Made by a program: the position numbers and the translations under genes | The notes under the pieces: model-generated | The model's input: only the letters and a program-made list of their open reading frames with translations | Told to the model about the DNA's origin: nothing | The model's database searches: none | From: Secundilactobacillus silagei JCM 19001 | GTDB taxonomy: Bacteria; Bacillota; Bacilli; Lactobacillales; Lactobacillaceae | Direction: 5' to 3' | Assembly (NCBI RefSeq): GCF_002217945.1 | Contig: NZ_BCMG01000002.1 | Location: 1 to 64,000 of the forward strand | Length of the DNA stretch: 64,000 bases | In this document: in pieces, positions 16,906 through 25,601 of the stretch | Layout of the letters: every line of letters starts with the position of its first letter | Position numbering within the stretch: position 1 is the first letter of the stretch

Positions 16906-17540
16906 AATTTAAACCAGAAATGTTAAAAGCCTACTTCGTCTGCGGGTCACAAGACGTGCCTGAAGGACAGTATAAGGCTGTCGTAAATGATGCGATTAAA
17001 GCCGGTGTCACGGCATTTCAGTTTCGTGATAAGGGTGCGGATTCGACGCTGACACCCATTGACCGAGCAGCGGTAGCCATGAAGTTACGCGGTAAATGCG
17101 CTGAAGCTGGGATTCCCTTTATCGTGGATGATAACGTGGAACTGGCTAAGCAAGTCAATGCTGATGGCATTCACGTGGGTCAGTCGGATGAAAAAATTCA
17201 AGACGTGGTCAACGAAGTGGGCGACCAGATGATCATTGGCCTTTCCTGCTCAACTGCTGAGGAAGTCAAAGCCGCTAATGCCATTGACGGTATCGACTAT
17301 TACGGCAGTGGCCCGATTCACCCAACGGGATCGAAGGCGGATGCTGATCCCGTGATTGGCCTTGATGGCCTGAAACAGCTGGTTAGTCTAACTGATCGGC
17401 CAATCGTCGCCATTGGCGGAATCACCGTGGCGGATCTTAGCGATGTGCGCAAGACTGGCGCCGCTGGTTCAGCGGTCATTTCAATGATTGCGCAGAGTGA
17501 AGATATTACCAGTGTGGTGAAAGCAATGCTGGAAGCTTAA
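16902..17540 (+). CDS. thiE: Thiamine phosphate synthase
   Basis: A 212-residue TIM-barrel enzyme that joins HMP-PP and thiazole phosphate into thiamine phosphate. Motifs: FQFRDKG (pyrophosphate contact), FIVDDNVELA, DGIHVGQSD, GLSCST and the loop YYGSGPIHPTGSKADA, followed by IVAIGGI. Full family length. It starts inside the thiD stop codon. It is the last gene of the thiMDE operon; ggtac/gtacc inverted bases followed by TTTTTG near 17570-17610 may end the transcript. Confidence 0.94.
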   Translation: MKFKPEMLKAYFVCGSQDVPEGQYKAVVNDAIKAGVTAFQFRDKGADSTLTPIDRAAVAMKLRGKCAEAGIPFIVDDNVELAKQVNADGIHVGQSDEKIQDVVNEVGDQMIIGLSCSTAEEVKAANAIDGIDYYGSGPIHPTGSKADADPVIGLDGLKQLVSLTDRPIVAIGGITVADLSDVRKTGAAGSAVISMIAQSEDITSVVKAMLEA

Positions 17541-17695
17541 GTCGAAAATTTGGATAATGTTTGGTTGGTACTTCAAAGGTTAGCAATAATTTTTGGGGTA
17601 CCTTTTTGTTAAAATCCCTGTTTTTAAGAAAATGAACTAACTTTAAGCTTTCAGTTGGCGCTTGAAACGATTAGTGAAAAAGAGGTCATTAATAA

Positions 17696-18700
17696 ATGAG
17701 AAGTAAAGACAAGATCCTAGGCACTTTATACGGACAAGCAATCGGTGATGCAATGGGGATGCCGTCAGAACTTTGGCCGGTTCAGACCATTCGCAAACAA
17801 TTCGGTGGTCAAATTACCGAATTCTTAGACAGCACGGACAATAACGATGTTGCGATTAATTTTAAAAAAGGTGAATACACGGATGATACCAATCAGGCAC
17901 TTGCAATTTTAGATTCGTTATTTGAAACCAATTGGGTGCCTGATCAAAAAAACATTGTGAAACACATTATGAAGTGGGCAGATGAGGTTGGCGCTTGGAC
18001 CAATAATATTTTGGGCCCTAGCAGTAAAGCTGCTTTAAAGGCAATCAGAAATGGTGAGGATCCTCGGCCAGTAACTGACAAGGCACTAACCAACGGTGCT
18101 GGTATGCGAATTTCACCGATTGGTGCCTTATTTGAACCCAGAGAAATTAACGAACTGGTCAACATGGTTTATGAAATTACCAGAGTGACGCATTCCAGTG
18201 ACGTGGCCATAAGTGGGGCATCAATGATTGCTGGTGCCGTAACTGCTGCCGTTGCAGATTATTCATGGGATGAGATCATTAATTTTGCACTGAAGGCCAA
18301 TGATCAAGGCTTTGCGTTAGGCGCGCCAACTTGGGCTGCCAAGACCCATGACCGGTTGAACTTAGGTATCGAGCTTGCGCATAAGTACCAATATGATGAG
18401 CCCCGATTCAGTCAAGCAATCTATGATCTAGTTGGGACGGGCACGATGATTTCCGAAAGTATTCCGGCCGCTTTAGCGATTGCTTACTATGCCAAAGATG
18501 TTCATAAATCAGCTATTTTGTGCGCCAATCTAGGTGGCGATACCGATACGATTGGAGCGATGGCAACCGCCATTTGTGGTGCCAAAGGTGGCGCTTCTTC
18601 AATTGATGACGACTGGAAAAAGTTAATTGATACTAAGAATCCGCAACATCATTTTAATGACTATGCCGATAAGATGCTTAAATTTCAAGCACGCAAATAA
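17696..18700 (+). CDS. ADP-ribosylglycohydrolase family protein
   Basis: A 334-residue all-helical enzyme of the ADP-ribosyl-(dinitrogen reductase)-hydrolase family. The binuclear metal site is intact: YTDDT at 61-65 and GGDTDTIG at 280-287, with GDAMGMPSE near the start. Family members cut N-glycosidic bonds to ADP-ribosyl groups, and some act on free nucleoside-like N-glycosides. It is the first of three tightly packed genes with an NCS1 permease and a PfkB kinase. The same three functions occur in the Escherichia coli yegT-yegU-yegV set. The likely job is to hydrolyse an imported nucleoside-like compound, releasing a sugar for the kinase. Removal of ADP-ribose from a protein is the alternative. 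Confidence 0.85.
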   Translation: MRSKDKILGTLYGQAIGDAMGMPSELWPVQTIRKQFGGQITEFLDSTDNNDVAINFKKGEYTDDTNQALAILDSLFETNWVPDQKNIVKHIMKWADEVGAWTNNILGPSSKAALKAIRNGEDPRPVTDKALTNGAGMRISPIGALFEPREINELVNMVYEITRVTHSSDVAISGASMIAGAVTAAVADYSWDEIINFALKANDQGFALGAPTWAAKTHDRLNLGIELAHKYQYDEPRFSQAIYDLVGTGTMISESIPAALAIAYYAKDVHKSAILCANLGGDTDTIGAMATAICGAKGGASSIDDDWKKLIDTKNPQHHFNDYADKMLKFQARK

Positions 18701-18715
18701 GAGAGGTATTGGGTA

Positions 18716-20083
18716 ATGGACGATAAACTCATTAAAGTTCCTGAAAAGGATAAAACATTAACACCAGGTAAGCTGTTTTATAACTGGTTCGCTGCCAACA
18801 TTGGGATCATGGGATTTGTTTACGGGGCCATGATCGTTAGTTATCATTTGTCGTTTGTTCAAGCCATGATTGCCGCTTTAGTTGGGGCCCTTTCCTTTAT
18901 GATTCCCGGCTGGGTTGCCATGATCGGTCAACGAGAGGGCATTACCACCTTCAAGCTGAGTCGAGCTGCGTATGGGACTTACGGGAATAAGATTCCCAAT
19001 GGGATCGCGTGGTTTAACATGGTCGGCTGGTTAGCCATTAATGTCATCACGGGGACACTATTGCTGGTTTCGTTATTTAGTGTGATCCATGTTCAAAAAA
19101 ACAGCCTGACAACCGCAATTGCACTCATTATTTTCGGCGGACTTGTTCTGCTTTCCGGGTTGTTAAAAGAAGCCACACTTGCCAAAATCCAAACTTGGAT
19201 CAGCTGGATCTTTGGGATTCTAACCGCCTTGATTTTAATTTTGTTTCTGGTTAAGGCGAACTGGAAACAGGCGATGGATTTGCCAACCGGCAGTTGGGTA
19301 ACGGGTGTGCTGCCAGCCGTCAGTATCGTGGCTGCTGGTTCCGGTATTTCTTGGTCAATGGCGGCTGCCGATTGGGGCGCTTATGTAAAACCCAATACCA
19401 AACCGGCTGCTACATTTTGGAATACTGCAATGGGTGGTGCCGTTCCGCTGTTTGTCCTGATGGCTGGCGGGGTGCTCTTAAGCACCATTGAACCGACTTT
19501 GTCTACTGCCAGTAATCCCTTTGATGTGATGTATAGTGCCTTGCCAAGTTGGATCGGGGTGATCTATTTCTTGGTTGCTGCTGGCGGGCTGATTCCGCAG
19601 TGTATCGTTTCTTTGCGCTCAGCGCGGATCAATTTATCGACCATTGGGATCAACGTTTCCCAACGAACGTCATTGATCATTCACGGCTTGATCGTGATTC
19701 TTATTCCAGTTTATGTATTATTTATTTCTGGTAATTTCTTAAGTAACTTTGAATTATTCCTCAATTTCTTAGGTATCTGCCTTGCTAGCTGGGTGGCCAT
19801 CTTCTTGTGTGACAGTGTCATGTTCCGTCGTGGAGGTTATGATACTAAATTGATCGATCCGCAATCGCCAGCTCATTACAACTGGGGCGGCATTATTTCC
19901 TGGGTGATTGCGACCGTGACCGGATTCTTGTTCACTAATAACGCCATTTGGAACGGTCCGTTTGCCCACGGAATTTTCCGGAACAATAGTTTAGGCGTGT
20001 TCGTTTCAGCAATTTTGGCAATCATCTGCATGTTTATCGTGAAGTTATTCAAGGGCAATCAGCACGATGAGAAGGCGGCCTAA
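18716..20083 (+). CDS. NCS1-family nucleobase/nucleoside permease
   Basis: A 455-residue integral membrane protein with about 12 helices, of the cytosine/purine/thiamine/allantoin (NCS1) family. The N-terminal cytosolic tail is short, followed by FYNWFAANIGIMGFVYGA, matching the helix 1 region of CodB/CytX-like proteins; GAYVKPNTKPAATFW is the conserved cytosolic loop. Substrate would be a nucleobase, nucleoside or a thiamine-pyrimidine precursor (CytX is in this family), taken up with a cation. Start follows GAGAGG directly after the glycohydrolase stop; the stop overlaps the kinase start by one base. Confidence 0.85.
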   Translation: MDDKLIKVPEKDKTLTPGKLFYNWFAANIGIMGFVYGAMIVSYHLSFVQAMIAALVGALSFMIPGWVAMIGQREGITTFKLSRAAYGTYGNKIPNGIAWFNMVGWLAINVITGTLLLVSLFSVIHVQKNSLTTAIALIIFGGLVLLSGLLKEATLAKIQTWISWIFGILTALILILFLVKANWKQAMDLPTGSWVTGVLPAVSIVAAGSGISWSMAAADWGAYVKPNTKPAATFWNTAMGGAVPLFVLMAGGVLLSTIEPTLSTASNPFDVMYSALPSWIGVIYFLVAAGGLIPQCIVSLRSARINLSTIGINVSQRTSLIIHGLIVILIPVYVLFISGNFLSNFELFLNFLGICLASWVAIFLCDSVMFRRGGYDTKLIDPQSPAHYNWGGIISWVIATVTGFLFTNNAIWNGPFAHGIFRNNSLGVFVSAILAIICMFIVKLFKGNQHDEKAA

Positions 20084-20961
20084 TGACTAAAACGCTGATA
20101 TTGGGGGCTGCCTACGTTGATGTTGTGGTTAATGTGCCTCAGCTGCCATTTTCTGGTGGCGATGTGACCGGTGATTTAAAGTCTGCTGTCGTGGGCGGTT
20201 CAGCATTTAACGTCTATGGCGCAATGAGCTATGTTAACGCTGACGCTGATTTATTTGTACCTATTGGCAAAGGTCAGTATGCTAATCTTGTTCGAAATGA
20301 ACTGCAAGCAAAACAGATTCCAGAATTACTTTCAGTCAGCGATGCCGATAACGGCTGGGATATCTCGATGGTAGAACCATCCGGAGAACGCAGCTTTTTA
20401 ACGATTCCAGGAATCGATCAAATCTGGAAGAATGACTGGCTTGAACGGGTTGACCTCGATGATTACAAGTACTTTTATGTTAGCGGCTATCAGGTTGAAA
20501 ATGAACAAATTGCCAATAGTGTTTTGGAAGCGTTATCTAAGCGATCTAATGATGCTTATCTCTTATTCGATGCATCACCACGGATCAGTCATTTGACACA
20601 ACGCACGATTAACCAATTACTGACTAAAAACGTCATTATTCATTGTAACGAAGATGAGATCGAATACTTTGGTGCTACCGGTGATTCACTTGATGAAATC
20701 GCCCAAAAGATTTACCTGAAGACACACAGTCCAGTCCTGTTCACCTTGGGCTCAAAAGGGACGTACTACTTTGATGGCAATCAGTCGGCTACGATTCCTG
20801 GTGAAAAAGTCGCAGTAGTTAATACCATTGGTGCAGGGGACACCCATTGCGGTGGCTTTCTGGCCGGATTATCTGCTGGTAAAAGTATCGCTGATTCGAT
20901 TAAATTGGCTAATAAACTTGCTGCAAAAGTCGTGGCACGCGAAAGTCCAAGTTTGCTTTAA
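20083..20961 (+). CDS. PfkB-family sugar/nucleoside kinase
   Basis: A 292-residue ribokinase-fold kinase. The N-terminal signature around VVGGSAFNVYGAM (36-48) and the C-terminal NTIGAGDTHCGGF, with the catalytic Asp of GAGD, are both present. The N-terminal and central parts are short, as in YegV-like kinases. It overlaps the permease stop by one base (TAATG). In context it would phosphorylate the sugar or nucleoside released by the glycohydrolase, trapping it in the cell. Ribokinase or a pseudouridine-kinase-like role are alternatives, but no psuG partner is nearby. Confidence 0.85.
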   Translation: MTKTLILGAAYVDVVVNVPQLPFSGGDVTGDLKSAVVGGSAFNVYGAMSYVNADADLFVPIGKGQYANLVRNELQAKQIPELLSVSDADNGWDISMVEPSGERSFLTIPGIDQIWKNDWLERVDLDDYKYFYVSGYQVENEQIANSVLEALSKRSNDAYLLFDASPRISHLTQRTINQLLTKNVIIHCNEDEIEYFGATGDSLDEIAQKIYLKTHSPVLFTLGSKGTYYFDGNQSATIPGEKVAVVNTIGAGDTHCGGFLAGLSAGKSIADSIKLANKLAAKVVARESPSLL

Positions 20962-21074
20962 CCATCACGGATAATCAGCAATCTGAAATGGGGCGCTACC
21001 AGACCACGCCAAAAACTGTTAAGCTAACTCTATTACGGCGTACGTCATATATTGGAAGTAGGGGGAATTTAAAA

Positions 21075-21794
21075 ATGGCAAAACCAATCATTGGCATCCC
21101 AGCCGAACGCCGGCTGGTGGATGGCTCATATCTCAATAGTGTGAATCAGGGTGAAGTGGCCGCAGTGGTCAAAGCAGGTGGGGTACCAGTTTTAATTCCG
21201 ACCCGCGAATCAGATTTAGCGACGAATTACAGTCAGCTGATCGATGGTCTACTATTGCCAGGCGGTGTTGATGTGGCGCCACGTTTTTACGGTGAAGAAC
21301 CACTGCCTAAAATGGCGGCCTCGGATGACCGGCTGGACGCGACTGAAATTGCGTTGACCAATCAGGCCGTGACCGCTGGTAAACCGATTTTAGGTATCTG
21401 CCGTGGTACCCAGGTCTTAAATGTAGCGCTTGGCGGTAATCTGTACCAGGATATTGGTACGCAAGTTGATCATCAAACCTATCAGCATTCACAAAAAGCG
21501 TCGTTTGATCAAGGTACCCACTACATTGACGTGGCTGAAGGTTCCCTGCTGCAAGGTATCTTTCAAGGCCAGCAGCACGTGTTAGTTAACAGCCTGCATC
21601 ATCAAGCCATTAAAACGCCGGCACCGCAGTTGAAAATAACTGCGAAAGCCAGCGATGGCATTATTGAATGCGTGGAGAGTAAAGACAGCAACTTGATTGT
21701 GGCGGTGCAATGGCATCCGGAGCTGATGTTTAAAGAGGATGCACTTCAGTTTGCAATCTTTGAAGACTTCATTGAACGTGTAAAAAAAGCATAG
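21075..21794 (+). CDS. Class I glutamine amidotransferase, peptidase C26 (second copy)
   Basis: A 239-residue gamma-glutamyl hydrolase-like protein, paralogous to the one at 4903-5643. GICRGTQVLN carries the nucleophile Cys and VAVQWHPELMF the His/Glu pair; NSLHHQAIK is also conserved. The ATG at 21075 follows AGGGGGAA by about 10 bp; the in-frame extension from 20988 lacks such a site. It lies 113 bp after the PfkB kinase with no terminator visible between, so it may be part of the same transcript and could act on an amide-containing product of that pathway. That link is inference. Confidence 0.83.
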   Translation: MAKPIIGIPAERRLVDGSYLNSVNQGEVAAVVKAGGVPVLIPTRESDLATNYSQLIDGLLLPGGVDVAPRFYGEEPLPKMAASDDRLDATEIALTNQAVTAGKPILGICRGTQVLNVALGGNLYQDIGTQVDHQTYQHSQKASFDQGTHYIDVAEGSLLQGIFQGQQHVLVNSLHHQAIKTPAPQLKITAKASDGIIECVESKDSNLIVAVQWHPELMFKEDALQFAIFEDFIERVKKA

Positions 21795-21804
21795 AATATG
21801 AGAT

Positions 21805-21850
21805 AAAAACGTGATTTTTAGTCATTCTTTTGGCTGAAAATCACGTTTTT
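21805..21850 (+). terminator. Intrinsic terminator
   Basis: AAAAACGTGATTTT / AAAATCACGTTTTT stem with an 18-nt loop. Confidence 0.9.
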
Positions 21851-21944
21851 CAATTGAAATCAGCGGTGTTATGAGTCGAACGGCGCCTAGCCAACAGGTG
21901 AAAGCGGACAAACTGTTCAGTAAATAATCCCTATTTTCGCTGGT

Positions 21945-21986
21945 TTGCACTTTGTGCGATTATGAACGATAATGAAAGCGGTAACA
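21945..21986 (+). promoter_or_regulatory. Promoter and perfect cre of 2-hydroxyacid dehydrogenase
   Basis: TTGCAC (21945-21950) and GATAAT (21968-21973) are spaced 17 bp. ATGAAAGCGGTAACA at 21972-21986 matches WTGNAANCGNWNNCW in full and starts at the end of the -10 box, so CcpA should repress here. A weaker cre-like sequence (GTGAAAGCGGACAAA) lies at 21898-21912. Confidence 0.75.
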
Positions 21987-22006
21987 AAATACAGGAGGCT
22001 TTGATT

Positions 22007-22969
22007 ATGACTAAAGTTTATTTATCAGCTCAATTACCTAATGTCGCAACTCAAACATTGGAAAAAGCGGGGTTGGATGTTAGTTCATATGATGGTGACG
22101 GTTTGATCTCACATGATGAGTTATTGAAACACGTTAGCGATGCCGACTTTTTGATCACACCGCTTTCGACAAAGGTTGATCAAGAAGTTATTGACGCGGC
22201 ACCAAAATTAAAGCTGATTGCCAACTTTGGTGCCGGTTTCAACAATATTGATACCGCTTATGCCAAGCAAAAGGGGATTCCAGTCACCAATACGCCAGCG
22301 GTTTCCACTAACGCCGTGGCGGAAGTGACGATCGGCTTGATGCTGGCATTGAGCCACCGGATGGTCGAAGGGGACCATAAGATGCGCAACGAAGGGTTCC
22401 CTGGCTGGGCACCGCTGTACTTCTTGGGGCATGAAATTGCCGGCAAGACGTTAGGTATCTTTGGCTTAGGCAATATCGGTAGCGACGTTGCCCGTAAGGC
22501 GAATGCACTGGGCATGAACGTGCAGTACTACAAGCCAAACCGCCTCTCTGACCCAGAAGAGCGTTCCATGAAAGTGACCTACAAGCCACTGGCCGACTTG
22601 ATCAAGACCAGTGATTACATTACGATCAACGCACCGCAGACCCCTGATACGGTCCACAAATTTGACGCGCAGGCCTTTAAAGCCATGAAGAAGACCGCTT
22701 CAATTATTAACGTTGGCCGTGGCCCAATCATTGACGAAGCAGCTTTGCTGGACGCCTTGAAGTCTGGTGAAATTGCTAGCGCCGCTTTGGATGTCTACGA
22801 GAAGGAACCCAACGTTGATGATGGCTTCAAGTCATTGAAGAATGTCATTTTGACGCCTCACGTTGGTAACGCCACCGTTGAAGCACGGGACGCCATGGCC
22901 AATATCGTGGCTGATAACGTCGTGTTAGTCAACAGTGGTAAAGACGCTAAATTCGTAGTTAACAAATAA
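22007..22969 (+). CDS. D-isomer-specific 2-hydroxyacid dehydrogenase
   Basis: A 320-residue NAD-dependent dehydrogenase of the D-2-hydroxyacid family (glyoxylate/hydroxypyruvate/phosphoglycerate dehydrogenase-like). Rossmann motif LGIFGLGNIGSDVA; catalytic Arg in NVGRGPIIDEAAL, Glu in YEKEPNVD and His in LTPHVGNAT. Start at 22007 after AGGAGG; an upstream in-frame ATG lies inside the cre region. In lactobacilli such enzymes reduce 2-oxo acids to D-hydroxy acids, which regenerates NAD+. The perfect cre suggests repression when glucose is plentiful. The preferred 2-oxo acid is not readable. Confidence 0.87.
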   Translation: MTKVYLSAQLPNVATQTLEKAGLDVSSYDGDGLISHDELLKHVSDADFLITPLSTKVDQEVIDAAPKLKLIANFGAGFNNIDTAYAKQKGIPVTNTPAVSTNAVAEVTIGLMLALSHRMVEGDHKMRNEGFPGWAPLYFLGHEIAGKTLGIFGLGNIGSDVARKANALGMNVQYYKPNRLSDPEERSMKVTYKPLADLIKTSDYITINAPQTPDTVHKFDAQAFKAMKKTASIINVGRGPIIDEAALLDALKSGEIASAALDVYEKEPNVDDGFKSLKNVILTPHVGNATVEARDAMANIVADNVVLVNSGKDAKFVVNK

Positions 22970-23029
22970 TCTTTTCAGTCTGCTCCGCGCTTTGGACGCG
23001 CTACCAAGAAAAAAGGGCTTGTATTTTGA

Positions 23030-23240
23030 GAAAATTAAAGTACAATGAGAACAACTTAACGTTTAACAGAGAACCGGGTAAGGCTGAAAGCCGGCACGTT
23101 AAAATGGTAGAAACACTTGGTTGCGCAACCAATATCAGCGATTAAAGGCAGTGGCATACCCACTGCGAACTTGGGTGGAACAGCGTTACGACGCCCCTTG
23201 GTACTCAGTAAGTGAGTGCCAGGGGACGCCGTTTTTATGT
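23030..23240 (+). promoter_or_regulatory. T-box leader of amino acid permease
   Basis: A promoter-like TTGTAT-16-TACAAT lies at 23019-23046. The leader then shows AGAGAACCGG..GGCTGAAAGCCGG (stem I, AG bulge and distal loop), TTGGTTGCGCAACCAA, GCAGTGG/CCACTGC just before the T-box AACTTGGGTGGAACAGCG (23169-23185), and a terminator stem ending in GACGCCGTTTTT (23191-23236). The T-box bulge reads TGGA, which would pair with a tRNA whose discriminator base is U73. Candidate specifier triplets on the 3' side of stem I are GGT (23106-23108, Gly) and ACA (23113-23115, Thr); ATG and TGG overlap there but fit U73 badly. Confidence 0.88.
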
Positions 23241-23258
23241 TCAGAAAAGGAGTTTGTG

Positions 23259-24620
23259 ATGGAAAACAAAAATAAGAATTTATCGCGGTCGTTGCAGTCC
23301 AGACATATTCAGATGATTGCCATTGGCGGTGCTATCGGGACCGGGCTGTTTCTGGGATCTGGTAGCGCGATTCACACGTCTGGTCCGTCAATTATTTTGG
23401 CGTACATCATCGTCGGCCTGTTTTGCTTCTTTATGATGCGGGCCATCGGTGAACTGTTGCTGTCAGATACCACGAAGCATTCCTTTCTGGACTTTGTCAG
23501 CGTATATCTGGGCGACCGGATGGAATTCGTAACCGGCTGGCTGTACTGGTTTTGCTGGATCAGTTTGGCCATGGCGGATCTGACCGCGACTGGGATCTAC
23601 ATTAAGTTTTGGTTCCCCTCGGTGCCGCAGTGGATCGCGCCATTTGTGATTCTGATCTTTCTCTACTTCACCAACCGGATCAACGTTCGGGCCTTTGGTG
23701 AAATGGAATCGTGGTTCTCGATGATCAAGGTGGCGGCCATCATTATTCTGGTCGTCGTCGGTTTCACGCTGGCACTGCTGCACACGCAGGTGGATGGTCA
23801 GCCAGCTTCCTTTAGTAATTTAGTCAGCCACGGCGGTTTCTTCCCAACGGGGGGCTACGGGTTTATGATGGCCTTTCAAATGGTGGTCTTCGCCTTTGTT
23901 GGCATTGAAATGGTGGGGCTGACGGCTGGTGAAACCAACGATCCAGTCGCTAACTTACCAAAAGCCATCAACAGTTTGCCGATTCGAATCGGCCTGTTCT
24001 ACGTCGGTTCTATGATTGCTATTATGAGTGTCTATCCTTGGAATAAAATTACCACCACTGCCAGTCCCTTCGTGCAAGTCTTCTCCGGAATCGGGATTGC
24101 CGGTGCTGCGGGAATTTTGAACTTCGTGGTGCTGACCGCGGCGTTATCCGCGACCAACAGTTGTTTGTTCAGTACCAGCCGGACCCTGCATGCGCTGAGT
24201 TGGGGCGGTAACGCGCCCAAGGCGTTGTCTAGACTTAACAAGAGCGGTGTCCCCACTAACTCACTGAATTTTTCGGCGTTAGTTTTACTGATCATCGTGG
24301 TGCTGAACTACTTCATGCCCGCCAGCGTCTTTGAGATGATCTCCGGGGTCTCCACCATTAACTTCGTGTTAGTCTGGGTGATCTTGATCTGGTGCCATAT
24401 TCGTTACCGCCACGTTCATCCGGAAGGTGCCAGCACTTTTCGGATGCCCGGCTATCCGTTCACTGACTGGTTGAGTCTGCTCTTCTTCGTTGGCGTGCTG
24501 GTGTTCTTATTGATCAACGGTTCGACGCGGGTCTCAATGATCATCTGTGTCATCGTTTTTCTGGTCATGCTGGGGGTCTACGAGCTGATCTATCGGCCAC
24601 GGCGCCAGCGTAATCAATAA
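23259..24620 (+). CDS. CycA-like amino acid permease (APC family)
   Basis: A 453-residue transporter with 12 predicted membrane helices of the amino acid transporter (AAT) branch of the APC superfamily. RHIQMIAIGGAIGTGLFLG is the helix-1 signature. The stretch TGWLYWFCWISLAMADLTA with FWFPSVPQW and FGEMESWFSMIK resembles the D-serine/D-alanine/glycine transporter CycA more than other AAT members. Start at 23259 after AGGAG; the longer frame would run through the T-box terminator. Uptake should rise when the cognate tRNA is uncharged; together with the TGGA bulge this points to glycine, or possibly threonine. The exact substrate is inferred. Confidence 0.87.
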   Translation: MENKNKNLSRSLQSRHIQMIAIGGAIGTGLFLGSGSAIHTSGPSIILAYIIVGLFCFFMMRAIGELLLSDTTKHSFLDFVSVYLGDRMEFVTGWLYWFCWISLAMADLTATGIYIKFWFPSVPQWIAPFVILIFLYFTNRINVRAFGEMESWFSMIKVAAIIILVVVGFTLALLHTQVDGQPASFSNLVSHGGFFPTGGYGFMMAFQMVVFAFVGIEMVGLTAGETNDPVANLPKAINSLPIRIGLFYVGSMIAIMSVYPWNKITTTASPFVQVFSGIGIAGAAGILNFVVLTAALSATNSCLFSTSRTLHALSWGGNAPKALSRLNKSGVPTNSLNFSALVLLIIVVLNYFMPASVFEMISGVSTINFVLVWVILIWCHIRYRHVHPEGASTFRMPGYPFTDWLSLLFFVGVLVFLLINGSTRVSMIICVIVFLVMLGVYELIYRPRRQRNQ

Positions 24621-24728
24621 ATTCATTTGTGCTTAGCGGTTGCAAGTCAGCCGAAAAAATGCCACCATATTAAAGTGAATTCGGTCAGGATGTTACTGGC
24701 TTAACTGAAATTAAAGGGGTATTTTAAC

Positions 24729-25532
24729 GTGATCAAACACATTTTTTCCGATATGGATGGAACCCTGCTTAATCAGCACGGCAAGGTTTCAGCTGGTAAT
24801 ACGACGGCGATTCAGCAGGCTGGCATTCCGTTTACATTGGTGTCCGCCCGCTCGCCTAGACAGATGATGGATGCCATTCAAACACTTAAATTAACGGCAC
24901 CGCAAATTGGTTTTAACGGTGGTGTAATCTATCAAGTGAAGGCTGGTCAGCTGCAGGTCATTGAAGACGCGCCAATTGCCTTTGAAGTGGTTAAACAAGT
25001 AGTTGACTTAATGACCGCCCATTTCCCGGCCACCGGCTTCAGTCTCTTTGGACTGACCGACTGGCAGGTCACGCACATGGATGATGGGATTGCCTTCTTC
25101 CAAGAAGATATGCCGCAAAAGCCCACGGTGCTGGACCCAGCGTTCTGGAAGCAGCCTGAACCAATCTATAAAATTACCTTCTGTGTGCTGAAGCACGAGG
25201 TCATGGATGGTATCGTGAAGCTGCTGCAGGCAGCCGAACTGCCAGGTGTTGCGATGCAAAAGTCCAGCGATATTTACCTGGACATCACGGCCATTGCCGC
25301 CAAGAAATCCCGTGGCGTGAACTATATCGCGAAACGCGAACAGTTAGATTTGAGTGAAACTGCCGCCTTTGGTGACGGCCCGAACGATATTCCTATGCTA
25401 AAACTGGTGGGAATGCCGATCGTGATGGGCAATGGCCTGCCAGAGGTCAAACAGGTTGCCCGCTACCTGACCACCGATAATGCGCATGACGGTGTTGGCC
25501 GGGGGATTGAGAAGTTTGTGTTAGGTGAATAG
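24729..25532 (+). CDS. Cof-type HAD phosphatase
   Basis: A 267-residue HAD-superfamily IIB hydrolase. Motif I is FSDMDGTLL (about 6-14) with the nucleophile and acid Asp pair; motif II is VSARSPRQM; motif III/IV are KKSRGVNYI and FGDGPNDIPML. The cap domain lies between about 80 and 190. These cytosolic enzymes dephosphorylate sugar phosphates, flavin or PLP precursors with overlapping ranges, so a specific role cannot be given. The gene has AAGGGG before a GTG or ATG-like start (GTGATCAAACAC) and ends with its own terminator. Confidence 0.87.
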   Translation: MIKHIFSDMDGTLLNQHGKVSAGNTTAIQQAGIPFTLVSARSPRQMMDAIQTLKLTAPQIGFNGGVIYQVKAGQLQVIEDAPIAFEVVKQVVDLMTAHFPATGFSLFGLTDWQVTHMDDGIAFFQEDMPQKPTVLDPAFWKQPEPIYKITFCVLKHEVMDGIVKLLQAAELPGVAMQKSSDIYLDITAIAAKKSRGVNYIAKREQLDLSETAAFGDGPNDIPMLKLVGMPIVMGNGLPEVKQVARYLTTDNAHDGVGRGIEKFVLGE

Positions 25533-25547
25533 AGAATATGAAAGAGA

Positions 25548-25588
25548 CGTGGTGACGATTGATAATCAATCGTTATCACGCCTTTTAA
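25548..25588 (+). terminator. Intrinsic terminator
   Basis: GTGACGATTGAT / ATCAATCGTTATCAC stem followed by GCCTTTTAATT. Confidence 0.75.
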
Positions 25589-25601
25589 TTGTGTAAAAAA
25601 A

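Noticed and set aside
17640-17670. cre-like TTGAAACGATTAG before the glycohydrolase gene
   Set aside because: It lacks the CG at the required position, so the match to the consensus fails.
23121-23258. N-terminal extension of the CycA-like permease
   Set aside because: It would translate the T-box and its terminator; the start at 23259 has a proper ribosome site and gives the family N-terminus.
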